Below, piece after piece: positions 1-11,550 of a stretch of DNA of 64,000 nt. Source of the DNA: Paracidovorax anthurii. Lineage in GTDB: Bacteria; Pseudomonadota; Gammaproteobacteria; Burkholderiales; Burkholderiaceae_C. The notes beneath the pieces were generated by a model. The model saw only the letters and a list, made by a program, of their open reading frames with translations, did no database searches and was not told the origin of the DNA. The DNA is taken from the NCBI RefSeq assembly GCF_003269065.1, contig NZ_QLTA01000002.1, positions 171,666 to 235,665 on the forward strand, read 5' to 3'. The number at the start of each line of letters is the position of its first letter. Position 1 is the first letter of the stretch. A program made the position numbers and the translations under genes.

Positions 1-202
1 ACGCTGGCTGCGCACCAGGAGTAGGACCGCGATCCAGATGAGTCGATCTGGAGTCGCGCAGTGGTTTTGCCGTCACATGCTTTTACGGATAGGCGGTGGT
101 CGGCCTTCACAATAAGGTTTGCTGGTGTGCTGCATGCCTTGGTTGTCTCGGCATATGGGCGGGCATGGCACGCCAGTTCCGCTATTTCGTGAAAGATTCC
201 GC

Positions 203-1204
203 ATGCCCGACCGTGATCTGCTGGACTTCCGTCCGCCTTCCTCCATTTCCTCCAGGGCCTCGCCGCTGCCCTGGGTGGCCGCCGGCGCCGCGGTCCTGGC
301 GGCGGCCGGGGCCGCGTGGTGGTTCGGATGGCTGCCGCTGGGCGAGCAGGCGCCGCAGCCGCCCGTGGCGCAGGCGCCGTCTGCCCGGGCCCCGGCTGCG
401 ACCCCCGCGCCCGTGGCTTGGCCGCAGCACCCTGTGGCGCCGCCCGAGGACGATTCTGCGGCCCTGCCTTCGCTGGACGGCTCCGATGCCGTGTTCGAGC
501 ACGCGCTGGCCGAATGGCTGGGCGCACGCAGCGTGGCCGACAGGCTGCGCATGGACAGCTTCGTGCGCCGCATCGTCGTGACCGTGGACAACCTGCCGCG
601 CGCGCAGGCGCCGTCGCGGCTGTGGCCGGTGCAGCCGGTGCCAGGGCATTTCCTGGTGCAGGCGGATGCGGCCGCATCGCGGGAGGAGGCCCTGGACGAC
701 TCCGGCGAGGGCGGCGCCCCGCTGCAGGCCGCCATCGCCCCGGCCAACGCGGCGCGCTACGAGGCCCTGGTGGTCCTGGCCGAGGCCGTGCCCCGCGACC
801 GCGCGGTGGCGCTGTACCGGCAGTTCTACCCGCTGTTCCAGCAGGCCTACATGGATCTGGGCTATCCGAAGGGCTACTTCAACGACCGGCTGGTGGCCGT
901 GCTGGGCCACCTGCTGCAGACCCCCGAGCCGGCCGGGCCGCTGCGCGTGCGGCTCACCCGTGTGCAGGGGGAGGTGCCCTCCACGCGCCCCTGGGTGCGC
1001 TACGAATTCGCCGACCCGCACCTGCAGGCCCTCTCCAGCGGGCAGAAGGCCATGCTGCGCCTGGGCCCCGAGCATGCCCGCCGCGTGAAGGTCGTACTGG
1101 CCGACCTGCGCCGGCGGATCGCCACGGGCGAGATGCCCGCGCGGGCGGCCAGCGGCGCGGCCCCGGGGGCGTCCGCCGGCATGGCGCACGCCCCGGCGCC
1201 CTGA
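203..1204 (+). CDS. DUF3014 domain membrane-anchored protein
   Basis: The 333-residue product has a short cytoplasmic N-terminus, one hydrophobic segment at about residues 23-42 (PWVAAGAAVLAAAGAAWWFG), and a Pro/Ala-rich stretch to about residue 80. A globular C-terminal domain follows and matches my memory of DUF3014. This suggests a single-pass inner-membrane protein with a periplasmic domain; no biochemical role is known. The ATG at 203 (MPDRDLLDF) is preferred to an upstream ATG at 119, because the added residues look unlike a protein N-terminus. The last 30 residues are low-complexity Ala/Gly/Pro. It stands alone, 81 bp before the small monooxygenase gene. I see nothing convincing in bases 1-202. 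Confidence 0.8.
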   Translation: MPDRDLLDFRPPSSISSRASPLPWVAAGAAVLAAAGAAWWFGWLPLGEQAPQPPVAQAPSARAPAATPAPVAWPQHPVAPPEDDSAALPSLDGSDAVFEHALAEWLGARSVADRLRMDSFVRRIVVTVDNLPRAQAPSRLWPVQPVPGHFLVQADAAASREEALDDSGEGGAPLQAAIAPANAARYEALVVLAEAVPRDRAVALYRQFYPLFQQAYMDLGYPKGYFNDRLVAVLGHLLQTPEPAGPLRVRLTRVQGEVPSTRPWVRYEFADPHLQALSSGQKAMLRLGPEHARRVKVVLADLRRRIATGEMPARAASGAAPGASAGMAHAPAP

Positions 1205-1285
1205 GATCGTGAACACGTTCTGAGGCGCCGGCTTATCGCTCTTCCATCCATTCCCGGAACGCAACCGAAAGAAAGACCCGAGACC

Positions 1286-1594
1286 ATGTCCCTGTTCGTC
1301 GCCATGAACCGCTTCCGCATCGCCCCCGGCCGCGAGAATGAATTCGTCGAGGTCTGGCGCCGGCGTGACAGCCATCTGGCCGGGGTGCCGGGCTTCCGGT
1401 CGTTCCACCTGCTGCGCGGCGACACCACGGCCGAGCGCACGCTGTTCGCCTCGCACACCGTCTGGGAGTCGCGCGCGCATTTCGAGGACTGGACGCGCTC
1501 GGAGGCCTTCCGCGCCGCGCACGCGGGCGCGGGCCAGACGCGCGATCTGTACCTGGGCCCGCCGCAACTGGAGTTGTTCGACGCCGCGCTTTGA
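1286..1594 (+). CDS. antibiotic biosynthesis monooxygenase (ABM) domain protein, HmoA-like
   Basis: The 102-residue protein is a single dimeric alpha/beta ABM domain. It starts MSLFVAMNRFRIAPGREN, then has the G-F-R-S-F-H-L-L strand and the VWESRAHFEDWTRSEAF segment typical of the heme-degrading monooxygenase-like HmoA/YhgC group. Family members degrade heme or oxidise quinols, and the substrate here cannot be told from sequence. Its length fits the family (95-110 aa). A purine-rich stretch (GAAAGAAAG) lies upstream but no strong Shine-Dalgarno. It converges on the Lrp-type regulator, with 21 bp between stop codons. Confidence 0.85.
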   Translation: MSLFVAMNRFRIAPGRENEFVEVWRRRDSHLAGVPGFRSFHLLRGDTTAERTLFASHTVWESRAHFEDWTRSEAFRAAHAGAGQTRDLYLGPPQLELFDAAL

Positions 1595-1615
1595 GCGGCA
1601 TGGCCCGCCGCGCGT

Positions 1616-2089
1616 TCAGCCCGGCGCGCCCGGCAGGGGCAGGGCGGTCTTGTAGCGCACCTGCTTGAGCGCGAAGCTGGAGCGGATCTTCTCGATGCCC
1701 GGGATGGGCGTGAGCTGCTCCAGGATGAAGCGCTCCAGCGCGCCGATGTCGGCCACGGCCACGCGGATCAGGTAGTCGGAGTCGCCGCTCATCAGGTAGC
1801 ACTCCATCACCTCCTCGTGCTCGGCGATGCGGCGCTCGAACTGCGCCAGCGCCTCCTTGGCCTGCGATTTGAGGCTGATGCTGATGAACACGTTCAGCCC
1901 CAGGCCCAGCGCCGCCGCGTTGGCCAGGGCCGCGTAGCGCGCGATCACGCCCGCCGTCTCCAGCGCCTTCACGCGCGCGAGGCAGGGCGAGGGCGAGAGA
2001 TGCACGCGGCGCGCCAGCTCCACGTTGGAGAGCGAGCCGTCGGCCTGCAGTTCGGCCAGGATGCGCAGATCGGTGGTGTCGAGCTTCAT
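1616..2089 (-). CDS. Lrp/AsnC family transcriptional regulator (MdeR-like by context)
   Basis: The 157-residue protein has the Lrp/AsnC plan. An N-terminal winged HTH (DLRILAELQADGSLSNVELA, then HLSPSPCLARVKALE) is followed by a C-terminal RAM effector domain (about residues 65-145, including YLMSGDSDYLIRVAV). The start at 2089 (MKLDTTDLR) is the standard family start; an upstream in-frame ATG would add a non-homologous tail. It is divergent from the E1 gene, with 105 bp between starts. In Pseudomonas putida an Lrp-like regulator (MdeR) controls mdeAB, and MdeB is a PDH-E1 homologue, so this is probably the local regulator of the E1 gene. It may respond to an amino acid or 2-oxo acid; the ligand is inference. 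Confidence 0.92.
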   Translation of the reverse strand: MKLDTTDLRILAELQADGSLSNVELARRVHLSPSPCLARVKALETAGVIARYAALANAAALGLGLNVFISISLKSQAKEALAQFERRIAEHEEVMECYLMSGDSDYLIRVAVADIGALERFILEQLTPIPGIEKIRSSFALKQVRYKTALPLPGAPG

Positions 2090-2194
2090 GTGCCGCAGTT
2101 TATGAAACTGGCGGCACGATGTGCTGCATTCTGGGGTCGATACCGATACGCAAAAGCTGCCCATGCCGGGCCGTGCCCGCTAGAGTGCCAAGGC

Positions 2195-4867
<2,673 letters not shown>

Positions 4868-4880
4868 GGTCGTTGTGTTT

Positions 4881-5640
4881 GTTGGGTTCTTCGCTATTGT
4901 TTTTGTAGTTGCTGGTTGGTTAAGTTCCGGGGCCGGGTCTCGGCCCGGCGGGCGAGTCACTTTCTTTCGCTTCGCCGAAAGAAAGTAACCAAAGAAAGGG
5001 CGACCCTGCTGTCTGCGTCCCTCCGCTTCGCTGCGGGCAACCTGCGGTGCTCGGTCGCGGGGCGCGGCTGCGGAACTCGCTGCGCGCTGGCGCGCTCCGC
5101 TCGGACAACCGCAGCCAGTCAGATCACGAAGCGGGCGTGTCCTTCGGCACGCCCGCGCGCCCCGCGCCCTGTGCTCCTCGGCGCATCCAGAAGGGAGGCT
5201 GCCACACGGGCCATCGCGTTGCTCGGCCCTCCATCCATACGGGCCGTCGCTTCGCTCGGCCTGGTGCGCGGCGCGCAGCGCTCGCGCACCGGGGGCCGAG
5301 CGCAGCGATGGCCCGTGTGCTCCCCGCCCTTCTGGATGCGCCTGGGGCGCGCAGGGCGCGGGGTGGCGGGTGTGCCGCAGGACACACCCGCTTCGTTGTC
5401 TAGCTCGCCGGGGTTGTCCGAGCGAAGCGCGCAGCGCGTAGCGAGTTCCACGGCGCACCCCGTGACCGAGCACCCCAGGTTGCCCCGTAGCGCAGCGAAG
5501 GGGTCGCAGACAGCAGGGTCGCCTTTCTTTTGGGTACTTTTCTTTGGCGAAGCAAAGAAAAGTACCTCGGCCGCCGGGCCGAGACCCGGCCCCGGAACTT
5601 AACTAAACAGCAACTACAAAAACAATAGCAAAGAACCCAG
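4881..5640. repeat. 760-bp imperfect palindrome between convergent genes
   Basis: The outer arms, about 4884-5015 and 5505-5637, are near-identical inverted repeats. Both contain TTAAGTTCCGGGGCCGGGTC and GGCGACCCTGCTGTCTG in opposite orientation. The inner parts, 5016-5240 and 5290-5500, also match as diverged inverted copies (for example CACGCCCGC/GCGGGTGTG around 5150 and 5370, and the GCATCCAGAAGG motif near 5188 against CCTTCTGGATGC near 5330). The whole block therefore folds back around roughly 5260. It holds several overlapping open frames on both strands, which I read as by-products of the palindrome. Similar intergenic blocks occur, as I recall, in Acidovorax-like genomes. It fills the only long gap between the E1 gene and the M90 peptidase gene. 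No transposase is present. Confidence 0.8.
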
Positions 5641-5671
5641 CAAAACCACCGACACCCCCCAAAAAAGAACC

Positions 5672-6529
5672 TCAATCCCTCAAGAAGAAAGCATCCAACA
5701 CCCCCACCAACCCCGGAAACTCCCCCCCAAACCTCTCCCTCTCCACAAAATACGCCTCACACGCCACCGCGAAAAACTCCGCCGGCGCGGTCGCCCCATA
5801 CGCATCCAGCCACGGCCACTCCCCCCCGAAGCGCTCCGCCACGATCACCTTCTCCCGGAACGCCTCGTACGCCGGCTCCCACGCCCCCGCCCAGGCCTCG
5901 CGCGCCGCGCGGGCCGTGGCGGCCCCCATGAAACCCGCCGGCAGCGGCGGAAACCCGTTCGCCCCGCCATTGCGCATGTCCAGCTTGTGCACGAACTCGT
6001 GGATCACCACGCTCGTGCCCGCGCCGGTACCGCTCAGGCCGCCGCCCGGGCCGCCGCCGGGGTGCCGCGCGCGGCCCGCGCCCTGCACGGCCTCCCAGCT
6101 CAGCATCACGGGGCCGTGCTCCATGGCCTCGCCCATCAGCACCTCGGTGTAGTCGCGCACCACGCCGGCCTCGTCCACGCTCTGGCGCGGGGCCACGGCG
6201 TCGGTGGGGTGCACGACGATGCCCACGAAGTCGTCGTACCAGGCGAGGGCCTCGGCCGGATCGCCCCAGTGCAGCAGCGGCAGGCAGGCCTGGGCGGCGA
6301 TGGTGATGGCCATGGCGTCGGTCACCTCCAGGCCGTGGGCGCCGGTGAATTCCTTGCGCTGCAGGAAGAGGGCGGCGAGGGCGCGAAGCTTGGACTGGTC
6401 TTCCAGCGGCAGGCGGGCGAGGAAGCGGTGGAGCTCCAGCGTCTGCAGCCAGAGCGTGGCGGGGATGTCGGGCACGGGCGCGACGCGCGAGCGCAGCCGC
6501 GACCAGAGCTTTTTCCAGGGGGCGTGCAT
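5672..6529 (-). CDS. M90 family zinc metallopeptidase, MtfA-like
   Basis: The 285-residue protein belongs to the MtfA/M90 family. E. coli MtfA is a cytosolic zinc aminopeptidase that binds the repressor Mlc and so affects glucose-PTS expression. The metal motif HEFVH is at residues 177-181 (VVIHEFVHKLDMRNG). The downstream acidic segment APAEFFAVACEAYFVE near residue 250 carries the third-ligand glutamate region. The start at 6529 (MHAPWKKLWSRL) gives normal family length. A Gly-rich insertion at about residues 157-172 precedes the active site. Like the convergent E1 gene, its 3' third is G/T-rich on the coding strand where it approaches the palindrome. It is separated from lpxH by 179 bp with no clear signal, and any Mlc link here is inference. 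Confidence 0.88.
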   Translation of the reverse strand: MHAPWKKLWSRLRSRVAPVPDIPATLWLQTLELHRFLARLPLEDQSKLRALAALFLQRKEFTGAHGLEVTDAMAITIAAQACLPLLHWGDPAEALAWYDDFVGIVVHPTDAVAPRQSVDEAGVVRDYTEVLMGEAMEHGPVMLSWEAVQGAGRARHPGGGPGGGLSGTGAGTSVVIHEFVHKLDMRNGGANGFPPLPAGFMGAATARAAREAWAGAWEPAYEAFREKVIVAERFGGEWPWLDAYGATAPAEFFAVACEAYFVERERFGGEFPGLVGVLDAFFLRD

Positions 6530-6708
6530 GGAGCGGTGGAAAGAGAAGGGTGGAAGACGACGGGTCGATCGATGGACAAATGGAGCGGCGCCGTGGCGCG
6601 CGCCCTGCCTGCCGTGTGTGTGCCCGCGGACGGCCGGAAGGGACGGCGGGCGGGGGCTTTGTTCGCGGCGGGGGCCGGGGCGCGGCCGCCTCGGGAGCCG
6701 CCTGGGCG

Positions 6709-7593
6709 TTAGCTGAGGGCGGCCGGCCGCCGTTCCAAGGCCGGGGCGCTGCTTTCGCGCAGGGCGAGGCGCAGCACCTCGGCGCGCGGCGGCGAGGCGG
6801 CGGCGTCCCAGTCGCTGAGCACCACGCGCCGCCCCGGGGCCGAGGGCTCCGCGCCATCGATCGGGCCCAGCGCGTGCTCGGCGGGGCGGTGGGTGTGGCC
6901 GTGGATCAGCGTGCCGGCCCGCGCGGCGGCGAGCCAGGCGCGGGTGGCGTCGGTGTCCAGGTCGAGGCGGTCGTAGTCCGTCGTGCCGTCCAGCCCCGTG
7001 GCGCCGGGGCCGCCCGTGCCCGGGCCGGCCTGCTGCTGTTGCCGCTTCGCCTCGCTCTGCAGGCGGATGGCGCGCGCCTGTTCGCGGCGCACGGCGAGCG
7101 GCTGGGCGAGGAAGCGCGCCTGCCACGCGGCGCCGCGTGCCTCGGCGCGGAAGCGCTGGTAGGCCACGTCGTCCAGGCAGAGCAGGTCGCCGTGGCTCAG
7201 CACGAAGCGCTGGCGGGCCCCGGGGCCGAAGGCGAGCACCGTGGGCTCGTGCAGGCCGCGCAGCCCGCAGTGCGCGAGGAAGCGCTCGCCCGCCAGGAAG
7301 TCGCGGTTGCCGTGCAGGTAGTGCACCGGCATGCGCCGCGCGGTGGCGCGCAGCACCTCGCAGCAGCGGGCCTCGAAGCCGCCCGCGTCGTCCAGGCAGT
7401 CGTCGCCCACCCAGACCTCGAACAGGTCGCCCAGGATGAAGAGCGCGTCGGCGCGGGTGCGCTCCATGTAGCGCCGCCAGGCCTCGAAGGTGGCGGGCTC
7501 CTCGGCCTGCAGGTGCAGGTCGGAAATGAAATCGACCGCGCGCCAGTCCGCAGGAGCGGCAAGCTCCTCGAACCGGGGCACGGCCGGGGTCAT
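6709..7593 (-). CDS. lpxH: UDP-2,3-diacylglucosamine diphosphatase LpxH
   Basis: This calcineurin-like phosphoesterase (294 aa) hydrolyses UDP-2,3-diacylglucosamine to lipid X at the inner face of the cytoplasmic membrane, the fourth step of lipid A synthesis. All metal motifs are visible: SDLHL (D25, H27), GD (G55-D56), GNRD (95-98), SHGD (H134) and GHTHRP (H233, H235). It is longer than E. coli LpxH (240 aa) because of a low-complexity Gln/Gly insertion at about residues 183-205 and a C-terminal extension. It is the last gene of a leftward cluster with two cyclophilins and an L,D-transpeptidase, 25 bp after the ppiB stop. LpxH beside a cytosolic cyclophilin is a common betaproteobacterial order. 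Confidence 0.93.
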   Translation of the reverse strand: MTPAVPRFEELAAPADWRAVDFISDLHLQAEEPATFEAWRRYMERTRADALFILGDLFEVWVGDDCLDDAGGFEARCCEVLRATARRMPVHYLHGNRDFLAGERFLAHCGLRGLHEPTVLAFGPGARQRFVLSHGDLLCLDDVAYQRFRAEARGAAWQARFLAQPLAVRREQARAIRLQSEAKRQQQQAGPGTGGPGATGLDGTTDYDRLDLDTDATRAWLAAARAGTLIHGHTHRPAEHALGPIDGAEPSAPGRRVVLSDWDAAASPPRAEVLRLALRESSAPALERRPAALS

Positions 7594-7618
7594 GGTGTGG
7601 GGAAGGCGCCCGCGCGGC

Positions 7619-8125
7619 TTACAGCGCGACGGCCTTCTCGATCACGACGTCGTCCTTGGGCACGTCGTCGTGGAAGCCCTTGCGGCCGGTCTTCACGCCC
7701 TTGATCGCCTCCACGATCTCGGTGCCCTGCACCACCTTGCCGAACACGGCATAGCCCCAGCCCTGGGCCGAGGGCGCGGTGTGGTTCAGGAAGCCGTTGT
7801 CGGCCACGTTGATGAAGAACTGCGCCGTGGCCGAGTGCGGATCGCTGGTGCGGGCCATGGCCAGGGTGTATTTGTCGTTCTTCAGGCCGTTCTGCGCCTC
7901 GTTGTCGATGGGCGCGTCGGTGCCCTTCTGGTTCATGCCGGGCTCGAAGCCGCCGCCCTGGATCATGAAGCCGGGGATCACGCGGTGGAAGATGGTGTTG
8001 TCGTAGTGGCCCTTCTTCACGTAGGCGAGGAAGTTCTCGGCGGACTTGGGCGCCTTCTCGGCATCGAGTTCGACGAGGATCACGCCGTGGCCGGCGATGT
8101 GGAGTTCGACTTGGGGATTGCTCAT
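7619..8125 (-). CDS. ppiB: peptidyl-prolyl cis-trans isomerase, cyclophilin type, cytoplasmic
   Basis: The 168-residue cyclophilin lacks a signal peptide, so it should act in the cytoplasm, isomerising Xaa-Pro bonds. Family signatures are visible: [15 protein letters not shown] (catalytic Arg in the FHR motif, about residue 48), [18 protein letters not shown] and [11 protein letters not shown]. It starts MSNPQVELH at 8125 and matches E. coli PpiB (164 aa) in length. It follows the periplasmic paralogue by 76 bp in the same direction, and the two share most of their core, so they look like an ancient tandem duplication. PpiB is the natural symbol although the paralogue makes assignment by homology less certain. 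Confidence 0.93.
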   Translation of the reverse strand: MSNPQVELHIAGHGVILVELDAEKAPKSAENFLAYVKKGHYDNTIFHRVIPGFMIQGGGFEPGMNQKGTDAPIDNEAQNGLKNDKYTLAMARTSDPHSATAQFFINVADNGFLNHTAPSAQGWGYAVFGKVVQGTEIVEAIKGVKTGRKGFHDDVPKDDVVIEKAVAL

Positions 8126-8201
8126 GGGGGTTCCTTGCGGGAAAAAACGGGGAGGTGCCGCGGGCAGGGGAAGGGGCCGCGCGGCCGGGCGGATCAGCGG
8201 G

Positions 8202-8795
8202 TCACTGGACCACGGTGGCGGAGTTGATCACCACGGGGGTCGCGGGCACGTTCTGGTGCATGCCGCGGTTGCCCGTGGCCACCGCCTTGATCTTGTCCAC
8301 GACGTCGGTGCCGCTCACCACCTTGCCGAACACGGCATAGCCGTGGCCGTCCGGGTTGGGGGCGTTGAGGGCGATGTTGTCCTTCACGTTGATGAAGAAC
8401 TGCGAGGTGGCCGAGTCCGGGTTGCCGGTGCGGGCCATGGCGATGGTGTAGGCATCGTTCTTGAGGCCGTTCTTGGCCTCCAGCGGGATCGGCGGGCGCG
8501 TGGGCTTTTGCTGCATGTCGGGCGTGAAGCCGCCGCCCTGGATCATGAAGCCGTCCATCACGCGGTGGAAGATCGTGCCGTCGTAGTGCTTGTCCTTCAC
8601 GTACTGCAGGAAGTTCTCGACCGTCTTGGGCGCCTTGGCCGGGTCGAGCTGCACGACGATGTCGCCCAGGGAGGTCGCCAGCTTGACCTTCGGCGCGGCC
8701 GCGGCGGTCTGCGCGGAGGCCGCGGAGGTCAGTGCCGCGAACGCGAGGCCGGCCAGGGCCAGGGTGGCATGTCGTCTGGAAAACGTCGTCATCAT
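8202..8795 (-). CDS. peptidyl-prolyl cis-trans isomerase, cyclophilin type, exported
   Basis: The 197-residue protein has a signal peptide ([20 protein letters not shown], likely cut after SAASAQ near residue 30) followed by a cyclophilin domain with [30 protein letters not shown] and [11 protein letters not shown]. It is expected to be a periplasmic proline isomerase (PpiA type). The start at 8795 is set by an AAGGAG Shine-Dalgarno seven bases upstream; a second ATG follows immediately at 8792. The upstream L,D-transpeptidase stop (TGA, 8794-8792) overlaps this start, indicating translational coupling. Long upstream extensions of the open frame have no homology or ribosome site and were discarded. 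Confidence 0.92.
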   Translation of the reverse strand: MMTTFSRRHATLALAGLAFAALTSAASAQTAAAAPKVKLATSLGDIVVQLDPAKAPKTVENFLQYVKDKHYDGTIFHRVMDGFMIQGGGFTPDMQQKPTRPPIPLEAKNGLKNDAYTIAMARTGNPDSATSQFFINVKDNIALNAPNPDGHGYAVFGKVVSGTDVVDKIKAVATGNRGMHQNVPATPVVINSATVVQ

Positions 8796-10102
8796 CCAAT
8801 CACTCCTTCGAAAAAGATCTGCCATTGCTGGCCCTTGCGCATCCAGTACTGGCGCTTGACGGGGCCGGTGCGGGCGCCTTCGGCGACTTCGCCGAACGTT
8901 ACCACCATGGTGTCGGAGGCATCCGTCCAGCGCAGCAGCGAGCGGTCCTTGAGGTGCAGGTTGCGGCCGCGCAGCGCGCGGGATTCGGCCTCCAGGCCCT
9001 TGGCGTAGTCGGCCAGCGGCATCTTGCCGTAGCTCTGGAAGCCGGGCGCGTAGAACGATAGCAGGCGCTGCGAGTCGCCCCGGGACTTGGCGGCGCGCCA
9101 GGCGTCGAGCACGGCCTCGAACTGGCGGCGCTCGCCCTGCACGGCCTGGGGCTGCACCCACTGCAATTGCCGGGCGATCACCACGGGCGTGGAACGCGGC
9201 TCCACCGTGCGCAGGATGCGCTCCAGGTCGGGGTTGGCGAGCGCGAGGCAGCCGTCGGTGGACAGCGGCGCGCGCGAGAACTGCTCGGACGGCGTGCCGT
9301 GCAGCCAGATGCCGCTGCCCGTCTTGCCCCGGCTCAGGTCCAGCGGGTTGGGGTAGTTGATGGGCAGCGCGCCCGCGCCGTAGAAATCCTTGAGCGTGGC
9401 GGGGTCGAGCCGGCTGGTGATGAAGTACACGCCCAGCGGCGTGCGCTGGTCGCCCTCCACGGCCTTCTCGATGCCGAGCTTGCCCACGGAGGCGTAGTAG
9501 TCGGCGATCAGCTCCAGGCCCTGCTCGGTGTTCTGGAACAGGTAGAGCCGCGAGCGCGAGGCGTCCACCGCGATCGCATGGCGCGAGCGCGGCGAGAGTT
9601 CGAGGAACTGCGCGGGAATGGCGCGCGCGCCGGGCCGCACGCGCAGCGCGTCGGCGCGCTGGCGCGATTCGGCGCGCAGCTCGGCCAGCACTTCGGCCGC
9701 GGTGGGCGAGGGCGGCTGGGGCGCGTCGCCCTGGCCCGCCGGCACGTCGCCGAGCTGGCGCACGGGCCGCGCGCGCGCCGAGAGCAGGTCGCCCAGCGTG
9801 AGCTGCGCGAGCTGGAAATGGGGGTAGTCGCGCACCAGGCTCTCGACCTTGGCGAGCGCCTCGCGGCTGCGGCCCTCGCCGGTCAGGCGATAGACCTCCA
9901 TGAGGCGCTGCTCGGCCTGGCCGTCGCGCAGCGGCGCCTGCTGCGCCCGGGCCGCGGGCTTGGCATGCGAGCGCTTGGCGCGGGCCACGGCCCGGTCCTT
10001 CTCGCCCTGCGCGAGCGCGGCCTGCGGCAGCGTGGCGACGAGCACCGACAGTGCCGCCGCCGCCGCGATGGCGCGGCTCCGGAAAGGGGTCGCCACGTGC
10101 AT
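8792..10102 (-). CDS. periplasmic L,D-transpeptidase (YkuD domain)
   Basis: The 436-residue protein has a signal peptide ([20 protein letters not shown], cut near ALA-QG at about residue 31), a basic and alpha-helical region, and a YkuD catalytic domain (about residues 175-310). The catalytic block runs from [10 protein letters not shown] (H268) to STDGCLAL (C285). The usual SHGC motif reads STDGC here, as I recall for the YafK/DpaA-like group. The C-terminal 110 residues form an NTF2/SnoaL-like domain ending [10 protein letters not shown]. Such enzymes make 3-3 or lipoprotein cross-links in peptidoglycan or hydrolyse them; which applies is unknown. The stop overlaps the start of the exported cyclophilin gene by four bases. 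The upstream TPR gene also ends in an NTF2-like domain. Confidence 0.88.
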   Translation of the reverse strand: MHVATPFRSRAIAAAAALSVLVATLPQAALAQGEKDRAVARAKRSHAKPAARAQQAPLRDGQAEQRLMEVYRLTGEGRSREALAKVESLVRDYPHFQLAQLTLGDLLSARARPVRQLGDVPAGQGDAPQPPSPTAAEVLAELRAESRQRADALRVRPGARAIPAQFLELSPRSRHAIAVDASRSRLYLFQNTEQGLELIADYYASVGKLGIEKAVEGDQRTPLGVYFITSRLDPATLKDFYGAGALPINYPNPLDLSRGKTGSGIWLHGTPSEQFSRAPLSTDGCLALANPDLERILRTVEPRSTPVVIARQLQWVQPQAVQGERRQFEAVLDAWRAAKSRGDSQRLLSFYAPGFQSYGKMPLADYAKGLEAESRALRGRNLHLKDRSLLRWTDASDTMVVTFGEVAEGARTGPVKRQYWMRKGQQWQIFFEGVIG

Positions 10103-10231
10103 GCGTGGCTCAGCGGAGGGTGGGCCTTGGGGGGGCCGGTTCCGGGCGCGACGCGCCGGGCCGCGGCCACGCGCGGCCGCCGCCAGCGCATGGCGCTTGC
10201 GAGAGGAATGGCAATGCCCGCCGCGCCGCCA

Positions 10232-11326
10232 TCAGCCGCCGGTGGATTCGCGAACGATGAGCCAGCGGCCGCCGCTCTGGACCAGATCGAGGGTCTTGCG
10301 GCTGTTCACGCTGTAGGAGCCCGAGCTGTAGCCCTGGCGGAAGCGCGCCTGGGCCTTGCCGTCCTTGACGGTGATGCGCAGGTCGTGCACGGTGACGTTG
10401 ATCTTGGCGCGGCCCACGATGCGGTCGCGGCGCTCTTTCTCCCAGGCGTCGCGGCTCTGCTTGCCGGCCGGCGCGAAGCTCGGGTCGTAGGCGCCCAAGT
10501 AGCTGTGCATGTCCTGGCCTTCCCAGGCATTGGCCCAGGCGCGCACCGCGGCGGCCACGTCCTTCTCGGCGCTGCTGCCGGCGGCGGCCGGAGCCGGCGC
10601 GGGTGCGGCCGCGGGGGCCGGAGCCGGGGAGGCCGCGGGCGCGGCGGCAGGGGCTGGAGCCGGGGCCGGCGTGGGAGCGGGTGCCGGCGCGGCGGCGCGG
10701 GACGGCGCCGGGGCGGGCGAGGGCGCGGGGGCGCGTGCCGTGGCGGGGGCCGGCGCGGCCGCCACCGGCGTGGTGGACTTCGACGGCACGGCCTTGCCGG
10801 CATCGCCGGAGAACAGGTCGCGGATCAGCGCCAGCTTGGGCCGCACGGTGCTGGCATTGGAGGCATCGAGCTGCAGGGCCTTGTTGTAGGCCTGGCTCGC
10901 GAGCTTGGCGTAGATGTCGCCCAGATTCTCGTGGGCGGTGGCGTAGCTCGGGTTGGTGCGGATCGCCATCTCGAGCGCGGTGCGCGCCTTGTCGAGCTGG
11001 TTCTGGTTGGCGTAGAGCACCGCGAGGTTGTTGTAGGGCTCGGGCAGCTCGGGGTAGTCTTCGGTGAGCTTGGTGAACGTGGACACCGCGTCGGCCTGCT
11101 TGCCCGAATCGGCCTGCGCCACGCCGCGCAGGAAGCGCAGTTGCGGATCGCGCGGATTGGCCGCGAGGCGCTGGTCGGCCTTGGCGAGCGCGTCCGCCGG
11201 CTTGCCGGCCTTCAGCAGCTGGGTGATGTCCGCGTAATCGTCCGCGTGGGCCAGCGGCGCCCCCAGCAAGGCCGACAGCACGAGCAGTCGCAGGAGATGG
11301 GGAATTGGGCGGCGGGCGTGCGTCAT
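10232..11326 (-). CDS. exported TPR protein with C-terminal NTF2-like domain
   Basis: The 364-residue protein has a signal peptide (LLRLLVLSALLGAPLAHA, cleavage near residue 28) and then three to four tetratricopeptide repeats (about residues 30-160, e.g. ELPEPYNNLAVLYANQNQLD and NPSYATAHENLGDIY). A roughly 75-residue Ala/Pro-rich linker (about 175-245) follows. The final NTF2/SnoaL-like domain (AAVRAWANAWEGQDMHSYLG to the end) resembles the one at the end of the next gene's L,D-transpeptidase. The shared tail domain suggests that the two exported proteins act together in the periplasm; this is inference. It is the first gene of the leftward cluster, 129 bp before the transpeptidase, and divergent from cysS. 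Confidence 0.82.
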   Translation of the reverse strand: MTHARRPIPHLLRLLVLSALLGAPLAHADDYADITQLLKAGKPADALAKADQRLAANPRDPQLRFLRGVAQADSGKQADAVSTFTKLTEDYPELPEPYNNLAVLYANQNQLDKARTALEMAIRTNPSYATAHENLGDIYAKLASQAYNKALQLDASNASTVRPKLALIRDLFSGDAGKAVPSKSTTPVAAAPAPATARAPAPSPAPAPSRAAAPAPAPTPAPAPAPAAAPAASPAPAPAAAPAPAPAAAGSSAEKDVAAAVRAWANAWEGQDMHSYLGAYDPSFAPAGKQSRDAWEKERRDRIVGRAKINVTVHDLRITVKDGKAQARFRQGYSSGSYSVNSRKTLDLVQSGGRWLIVRESTGG

Positions 11327-11550
11327 GGGCGGTGGCTGCAGGAGTGTGAAGGTGTCTAGCGGTAACGGGCCTTATACTGCGGCGGATTGTAGCCGAGGGG
11401 TTTTGTCATGCCGGTGCGTTGTTGCCGCTCCTGATTCCCGTGCCGCGCGTCCGCCGCGCACGTCCCCGCCCGCCAGGCGCCGCCCGGCGCCGGACCTCCC
11501 CCGAAAGGGTGCGCCGGCTGCACCCGATCACCCCTCTTCACCGACATTCC

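Noticed and set aside
4916..5602. Long open frame on the plus strand within the palindrome, with opposite-strand partners at 4920-5675
   Set aside because: The frames mirror each other across the palindrome, have basic low-complexity composition and no ribosome site, and would repeat in every copy of the element.
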